This document shows positions 57,960-64,000 of a stretch of DNA of 64,000 bases, piece after piece; positions within the stretch are counted from its first letter, which is position 1; each line of letters opens with the position of its first letter. The DNA lies in the NCBI RefSeq assembly GCF_028858725.1, contig NC_084759.1, positions 134,026,171 through 134,090,170 of the forward strand, written 5' to 3'. The notes below the pieces were generated by a model that was not told where the DNA came from, did no database searches, and saw nothing but the letters and a program-made list of their open reading frames with translations. The translations under genes and the position numbers were made by a program. Source of the stretch: Colius striatus. Lineage: Eukaryota; Chordata; Aves; Coliiformes; Coliidae.

Positions 57960-58290
57960 GCTGATGACCTGCCAAAATGTGCTTGAAAATATCTTTTTAA
58001 GGGAACAGCAGTTGAATTTTAGCAAAACAGGATGTGGTTTGACATTTATTCACAAAAAAAATTTTGATAACACATCAGCCTCTCTTACCACAACGCTACC
58101 CCACCTCTCAGGATGGGGTACAGGGTGCAGCTCTCTGTATGCTATATTACAGTTGAACAGAAATAGTGACACAATATGAAAGCTAGTGGGTTTTTATCTC
58201 TCAGTATCACACAATCCTCTTGTTTCTGAAGCTTGCAGATGAGTGCAGCTGCTGTTGCTGTTGTGTGACACAAAAAATGAAAGACTTGTG
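57960..58290 (+). promoter_or_regulatory. Candidate TRB enhancer (E-beta)
   Basis: A composite ETS-RUNX site CAGGATGTGGTTTGACAT (58028-58045) is followed by GATA motifs (TGATAA 58065-58070; TTATCT 58194-58199), a second RUNX motif on the minus strand (ACCACA 58087-58092), a second ETS core (AGGATG at 58110) and E-boxes CAGATG (58236-58241) and CAGCTG (58246-58251). The ETS-RUNX text closely matches the mammalian TCR beta enhancer core as I remember it. The position between TRBC and the inverted V is where the mammalian enhancer lies. Function is inferred. Confidence 0.65.
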
Positions 58291-58394
58291 GGTTTTGAGT
58301 AGTTGATGACCTGTTTTTACAAATTAAAAGCAAAAACCCACACTTTTTCTAAGTGTCTCAAAACAGCAAAGTAAGATTATAAAAATATACTTGT

Positions 58395-58800
58395 AGAAAA
58401 ATTTTGATGGAAGGAAACTTCTGCAGGTCTCTCAATCCAAACTGCTGTTCAAAACAGGGCTAAATCCAAACCTAGATCATGTTGCTCAGAGCTTTGTCCA
58501 TGTGATTTCTGAATATCTTCAAGGACAGAAATTTGACAAGCTCTCTGGAGGAATCTGAGCAGTGCTAAAGCACCCTCAAGAAGCATTTTTTCATTATATC
58601 TGATGCTTGTTCCCACTGCCTTAAACTGTGCCCCTCTAAGACTCCAACACTGTTTACGTAGTCAGTCATGCAACTAGCCATCCTTTAGCCTTAGTCTTCT
58701 GCAACAACATCCATTCCCTCAGCCTCTCTTCTTACATTTCTGCTCTAGTCCTCTGATCATCTTAGTGACCCTCTGCTGGACTCTAAAATTTGTTGATATC
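58395..58800 (-). mobile_element. Old CR1 LINE fragment
   Basis: Antisense CR1 3' end text, strongly diverged: AATCCAAACTGCTGTTC near the tail and CCTCTGATCATCTTAGTGAC with CTCTGCTGGACTCT at the RT C-terminus. No open frame. Confidence 0.65.
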
Positions 58801-60196
58801 TCAATTGTTGTATGGATAACAGAGGCAGTATGCCAAATATAATCTGCCTCAAAAGTGCTTAGACATGCTAACTGCACTCTTGCTAATGCAACCAAAAATG
58901 TAATTTCATTTCTGAAAGGCCTTGCTGCTTATTCATATTCTATTACTTTTCTGCAAAGCTGCTCCCTAGCCAGTCAGATGATATTTAAAGGACTCAGATA
59001 AAGCTTCTTTCACTTTTTCCATTAAATCCACTGCATCAATGACATCATTTGGGAGAATGGTGGTGCTGGAAAGACACTAGTAGGTTTTTGTGAGAGACAC
59101 AAAGCTCTTGGTGCCAAGCCTGCAATATTTCATCAGGGAGAGATTATATAGTAAATAAAATTACATTCAAATCCTGCTTGTTCATCCCTCTACATTTTTT
59201 TCTTCAAACTATGCTCTCTGGAGCATTTTTCATATCAGGATTTAGCTCAAAGTCAGAGAACTTCAAGAATTTCAATGAGGAACATCATGAAGTTGCCTAG
59301 GAGGAAAAAAAAAAAAAAACCTCAGAACTCATCCATAGAGACAGGGAATAAATTAGAATAATACAGACTCTATTGCTGCTGATTAATCTGTGAGAGATGT
59401 GGAAGTATAAGGCATAAAGAGATGGATGTGACACATGCTTCACTATATTGCCACTAGTTAACCATATAGTCAGAATAATTTCTGAAGAAAAAAAAATCTT
59501 CATATTATTTTTCTTGAATGTTAATTAATTGTAAATTGCATACTACTTTGTATGAACTCCTTTTCCTCTTTATATCCTCCATACACATACAACTTTTCAG
59601 GATTGTGCCTATGCACTTGTAAGCCATGCAAGTGTATGCAATAGATGCTCTTTTGTCACTTTAATCCAATATATGGTGTATTAGTTCTGTTCAACTGGAA
59701 GTTATTATTCTTATTTCTTTTATTTAGGTCCCTTCTCATAACTATTGATAATTTTAGTTCTACAGATTTCTTGTGATTAGGGTAACCTTTCCAAGCACAG
59801 TGAAAAGCAATTTGTCTTTCACTGCTCAAAAATGTTCAGAGACATGAAAGTGCACATGTAAGTCACTATTTCTAAAGATTTTCAGACTTAGACATATGAA
59901 TATTTCAAATAACTGTTTATCAGGTAAGAAAAGGGCTAAGGAGACAATAATTTGTGACTGTGTAGATTGAAGTTTCCATTTCCTTTATTTTATGTGTGCA
60001 TTTAGTCAACAATATTGATAGTTCTGAGGAGACACAGAATGGCTGATCCGGAAAGAGGAGTTCAGCAATTAACCTGCACTCCAAAGACCTATTCTGCCTA
60101 TCTTGTTCCAACTTCTCGGCAGCATTTGGTTTGTGATTAGGCTTTTCCTGTGTTGAGAGTGGCTCGCTTCTGACGGAAGATGCTGGAAAGGATAGA
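58801..60196. other. Intergenic, no gene seen
   Basis: AT-rich text up to the RSS of the inverted V gene. Confidence 0.45.
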
Positions 60197-60235
60197 AGTT
60201 TATGTAAAGAAAGCACGTGACTTTGAAGTAGTGTG
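60197..60235 (-). other. 23-type RSS of inverted TRBV
   Basis: On the minus strand: heptamer CACACTA (60229-60235, 5 of 7 with CAC kept), exactly 23 spacer bases, nonamer ACATAAACT (60197-60205, 7 of 9). It faces away from D-J-C, so joining requires inversion. Confidence 0.85.
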
Positions 60236-60650
60236 TCCAAACTGCTGCCACAGAAATAGATAGCTGAATGGTTCATCTTCACAGATAAAATATCCAAATA
60301 AAATTCTGCAATTTTTGGCCGCTTAGCTTTGTATCCATTGTGAATATCACCCTCTGTTTCTTGATTTTCACCAAAGGAATAATAGACCAATTGCAGCCCT
60401 TTCCCTGGCAGCTGCAGATACCAGTACATGGAATTGTGATTATCATTTTGACTGCATGCCAGAGTAGCTTTCTCATCTTCTTTCAGCACAAGACTTGAAG
60501 TTTGAGTGATTTTAGCTCCTATAAGAGAAAGTAAAACAAAATCACAGTTAAACAAGCTACATTTTCACAGCAGCAGAACAAGTATTATAGCTCTACTGAT
60601 TCCTTACTTGCTCCAAAGAAGTACATGGCCACACACCAAGCTATCCACAT
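60236..60650 (-). CDS. TRBV: T-cell receptor beta variable gene in inverted orientation
   Basis: The leader exon is 60608-60650 (MWIAWCVAMYFFGA, 43 nt, donor GTAAGG). An 89-nt intron follows, and the V exon is 60236-60518. The phases match. The V domain shows AKITQTSSLVLKEDE, first Cys in ATLACSQ, MYWYLQLPGKGLQLVYYSFG, and HSAIYFCGSSL with the second Cys. No stop before the RSS. It lies about 7 kb downstream of TRBC on the opposite strand, the location and orientation of human TRBV30 and mouse TRBV31. The stretch GKGLQLVYYSFGENQ resembles GRGLQLLFYSVGIGQ of human TRBV30 as I recall it. It looks functional. Orthology is inferred from position and this segment. Confidence 0.9.
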
Positions 60651-61484
60651 CTTCGTTTTTGCCTCTGTAGTCAGTGAGCATGTCCCTATAAGGGTCTTAC
60701 ATAGGTCTGTTTCACACGTTTCTCTTAAGCCAATAGCAGAGTTCTCTGTAAGATTAAATTTTTTGCTTAAAACCAAGCTCCTTCCTGCAAGAAATTTCAA
60801 GCAAACACTTTGCTTGAAGTGTATCTGTTTTTTTCAACACAGAAAGTTTCAAATCGACCCAGGTATACATTTTTCTTACTCTGTCAGACAGGATGTTATC
60901 ATATATGACTATTGTCTTTTTATTTACCCATGTATACCAGTTTACCTTTTGATGTATTATTTCCAGAATAAAACAGATATTGTTTAGTGTAACCAAGAAA
61001 ATCAGGGGTTTTTTTGCATTGGTGATTGCTGGACTTCTTTCAGGAAAAAGAGCAAAATACAATACATTTGTTCAGACCTTAATTATTTGTCTTCTGCACT
61101 TGTCAGAACCAGCATTCATTACCTTGTTTTGCAAAGAACTTTATATGGCAGCCTCTTGTAGCCTCAGCAAACATCGAAAGTGAAGGAAATTTGAGTTGTT
61201 CCTGAAGCAATTATCTAACAATTTCTTTTACCTTAGTTGTCCCAGCAGTACCTATATTCATACAGGATCTAAATCCTGGAACCACTCTAAAATGGTGTCA
61301 CTCTTTCTGACAATCTTTTAACCTGTGTTAAGACTGATCACTGTTCAACCATGTTATTTTGGATGCACAGTGAAAACCATCATAGCAGTCATATTTGACA
61401 TCTGTGATTTTTAAATGAGGCCCCTGAGACCAATGTCAAAATCAAACAAGCTAAGATCTGTGCTACTGAAACTATTAATTTCAA
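60651..61484. other. 5' flank of inverted TRBV, no other gene seen
   Basis: The frame upstream of the leader stays open for 49 codons without any recognised domain and is most simply 5' UTR or promoter sequence. Confidence 0.45.
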
Positions 61485-61790
61485 AATCATTCCAGTTGGA
61501 AAAGGCCTTCAAGATCATTGAGTTCAACCACTAACCTAACATTGCCAAGCTGACCACTAAATCACATCCCTTGGGCATCTCATCTAAGCATCTTCTAAGT
61601 ATCTCCAGGGATGGTGACTCCACCACCTTCCCAGGCAGCCTATTCCAATGCTTAATAACCTACTCCATGAAAAAGCTCTTCCTAATCTCCAATCTAAACT
61701 TCCCCTTTAGCAACTGGAGCCCATTTCCTCTTGTCCTATCATTCATTGCTGGAGAGAAGAGGTGGACCCCCACCTTACTAATGCCCTTTT
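61485..61790 (-). mobile_element. CR1 LINE 3' fragment
   Basis: Antisense CR1: TTGGAAAAGGCCTTCAAGAT near the tail, TTCCCAGGCAGCCTATTCCA and CCATGAAAAAGCTCTTCCTA matching the ORF2 C-terminus (FFxVRVxEHWNxLP region). The tail repeat is not preserved. Confidence 0.75.
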
Positions 61791-62659
61791 TCTGGTAGTT
61801 AAAGTTTCTCTTATTCAAGTGAAAAGATACCATCTGGTGGACTGAATGGGTGTTTACAGTGAGGCTTAAGGGCTGTATTTCCTACAGTTCTTTATTATTG
61901 CATTGGCAGAACCTAACAGAAAGAGGACTGGAACTAATGCATCAGAAATAGATATGTCGGTTGTTAAACTGGTGACTGAAATGATGAACTAAAAGAGTTT
62001 ACTCAGAAACACAGAGATTCTTTACCTGGAAGGCAAAGATCTCTGAGTTGACATTGAGAATGACATTTCACAAAGCCAACATAATGCAGCTGAGGGATGA
62101 AACTAGTATGCAAAGTTACTGATGAGGTACTTAACTAGATACGCTGCAGAAGTTGTGCTACGAACCAGGCAAATGGGCTGGAAAGAGAAATCTTCTACAC
62201 AGAACCTCTGGGTTTGTGGGACTACGGGCAGATGAGCAGTCTACAGCCAATGTTAATTCAAGGAGAATATCTAGATTCAAATCCCAAGTTGTCATTGGCT
62301 CATGTCACAATCTGAATCCAGACAAATCAACTCTCTAGTGTACTGTGTAAGGTATGACAAAGTGACTAAAGATAAATGTTTTTCTCCTGTATAAAAAAAT
62401 CCCTCAAATTTATAGCCTAGGCTTTTCTCATGGGACTTATTCTATGTCTGATCAATAAATATTTACATATTTCATACAAAATGAAAGAATTTCATGAGGA
62501 CAATCTGACTAAGAACATCCTGTTACACGAGTGGTTACGTCAAGGCCAAAGCGAGCAAGCGGAGGAATTAAACTTAGTCTGATCACTTCCAGCTGAGTAT
62601 TTCACTTCTAGGACTACTAAGTGTGGCCAGTTAGAGGGAGAGACCTTATTACTTAATAC
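61791..62659. other. Intergenic, no gene seen
   Basis: No domain-bearing frame or RNA gene recognised. Confidence 0.45.
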
Positions 62660-63160
62660 GGACAGTGAGTTTGTTGGGAGGCTGGATTTCCTGACTATTC
62701 CTGGTTTTAACCCTATATGCTCTGGCAACATTTCTATACTCTTCCCAAGTGACCAAGCCCGTTTTCCAACTTCCATAGACTTCTTTCTTGTCATTGAGGT
62801 GTTCCAGTAGTTTCTTGTTCATCCATGGAAGCCTCTTACCTCCTTTTCCTGATATTTACTTGGGATTAGAGGAAGTGGTGCCTAAAGATTGACCAACTTT
62901 CTTGAATGCACCTAACATCTGGAATCCTAGGCCTTGAGATTCCTCCACGTCAGTCTCTGAAGTCAGCTCTCTTGAAGTCCAGTCAATATCCTCCTTGGTG
63001 TCCTACTGCTTCCATACAGGATCTTGAACTCCACCATCTCATGGTCACTACAATCAAGGTTACCTCCAGCCTTCACATGCCTAACCAGACCTTCCTTACT
63101 TGTTAGCACAAGATCCAGTAGCATATTTCTCCTTGCTGGCTCCTCAATGACCAGTGTCAG
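62660..63160 (-). mobile_element. CR1 LINE endonuclease/RT-linker fragment, interrupted on the right
   Basis: Antisense CR1: CAGGATCTTGAACTCCACCA with CATCTCATGGTCACTACAAT (the CSNHEMVEFKIL region) and CACAAGATCCAGTAGCATAT. It stops at 63160, exactly where an LTR begins, so the LTR inserted into it; the rest should lie beyond the window. Confidence 0.78.
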
Positions 63161-63595
63161 TGTCCTAGTTTGGGTTAATTTCTATGAGGATGTAGGAAAG
63201 GGTACAGCATAGGCAGCTGACCCAGGCCAGCCAACAGGTATTTGATACCATCCTGACATCATGGCCAGTACATATAGGTGGAAAGTTGGCTGGGAGGGCC
63301 TCTGGGGAACTGTAGGTTCAGTTCTGTGTGTTCAGCTGCTGGTCTGGAGCAGTTGTGTTGGGTCCCAGGTCGTAAGCAACTGTGGCATGCACCATTCCTT
63401 TTGTATATCCCCTCATGTATTGTTATAACTGTCTTTTCCCTGTTTCTTTTTGTTGTTGTTCTATTAAACTATTCTTATTTCAACCTACGCAGGTTTTTAC
63501 CTTTTCTCTGGTTCGACTCCCTATTCCGCCAGGAAGGGGAGGAGTGAGCAAGCACCCTCGTGGCTCTTTGTCCCTGGCTGGACAAAAACAGGACA
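63161..63595 (+). mobile_element. LTR of an endogenous retrovirus (fossil), 5' LTR
   Basis: Begins TGTCCTAG and ends AGGACA, a perfect six-base terminal inverted repeat (TGTCCT/AGGACA). About 435 bp, with a TATTAAAC-containing 3' half. It is followed by a primer binding site and leader, so it is the left LTR of a longer element leaving the window. Family: avian ERVK-like, tentative. Too little is in view to judge how whole the element is. Confidence 0.78.
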
Positions 63596-63600
63596 TTAAT

Positions 63601-63618
63601 TGGTGCCCAATGTGGGGC
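63601..63618 (+). other. Primer binding site, tRNA-Lys type (fossil element)
   Basis: TGGTGCCCAATGTGGGGC resembles the tRNA-Lys1,2-type primer binding site as I recall it, five bases past the LTR end. This supports a retroviral origin and the plus orientation. Confidence 0.7.
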
Positions 63619-64000
63619 CCACAGGATTGAAATGGGACAGGAACAAATTTCAGTGGGCTGAAACAAATTTCTTGTGTACATATCTGATATTAGTTGCTGG
63701 TTAAATGTTGCTTCATATGCTTGTATGGTGATGGCCAATAATTTCTCATATGAACTATATATTCTCTGTGATAGTGTTTATTGCCTTTGGAAAAGGGATG
63801 AAAACACTCATTCTGTTATACTGGGTGATATTGGCTTATGATATGGTTGTATCACTGGGTACGAAGCTAGGCCAGTACTTGTACATGGCCTGGGAGTCAT
63901 TTCTGCACCTTGGGCACTTCCTCTCAGAATTTAGTAATGATAATGACACTCAATTCATGGGAAAAATGGAGGGACATAATTTTTCCCTCTTTTCCATCTT
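63619..64000 (+). mobile_element. Start of the internal region of the LTR element (fossil)
   Basis: Untranslated-leader-like text directly after the primer binding site, continuing to the window edge. No viral protein is recognisable here. Confidence 0.5.

Overview
The window is a piece of bird genome carrying the distal part of a T-cell receptor beta (TRB) locus next to a tandem trypsinogen array. Bird origin is argued by abundant CR1 LINE copies in both orientations, avian-type LTR remnants, vertebrate exon/intron structure, and a T-cell receptor beta constant gene without the long FG loop of mammals. The species cannot be fixed from the sequence; copy number and spacing need not match chicken.

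Bases 1-30304 are two complete units (11733 and 11728 bp) and one partial unit (6843 bp) of a nearly perfect direct repeat. Each carries one complete five-exon trypsinogen gene on the minus strand. The encoded 249-residue proenzyme has a signal peptide, an Asp-rich activation peptide, the His/Asp/Ser triad, the Asp189 specificity residue and twelve mature cysteines. The units also share a CR1 fragment in intron 4 and a CR1 fragment 5' of the gene; the two complete units additionally share a nested pair of CR1 fragments at their far end. The array ends at about 30304 in a patchwork junction (30301-30600) followed by a solo LTR.

Bases 30.8-44 kb hold two solo LTRs, one intact-looking TRBV gene (33788-34551, plus strand, with a 23-type RSS) and two CR1 elements, the second running from its 3' tail to ORF1. 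Bases 45.3-53.6 kb form the D-J-C cluster on the plus strand: one TRBD with both RSSs, two TRBJ, one doubtful J relic, and a four-exon TRBC with a poly(A) signal. Exons 2 and 3 of TRBC are 18 and 107 nt, the lengths found in mammals.

Downstream of TRBC, a cluster of ETS-RUNX, RUNX, GATA and E-box motifs at about 58.0 kb is the best candidate for the TRB enhancer. An intact TRBV gene in inverted orientation follows at 60.2-60.65 kb, the position and orientation of mammalian TRBV30 (mouse TRBV31). The window ends in a CR1 fragment interrupted by an LTR element with a tRNA-Lys-like primer binding site.

Together the TRB parts make one functional recombination unit. The plus-strand V joins D-J by deletion, the minus-strand V by inversion, and all products splice to the single C gene. 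The trypsinogen genes are functionally unrelated pancreatic genes whose linkage to TRB is an ancient vertebrate synteny.
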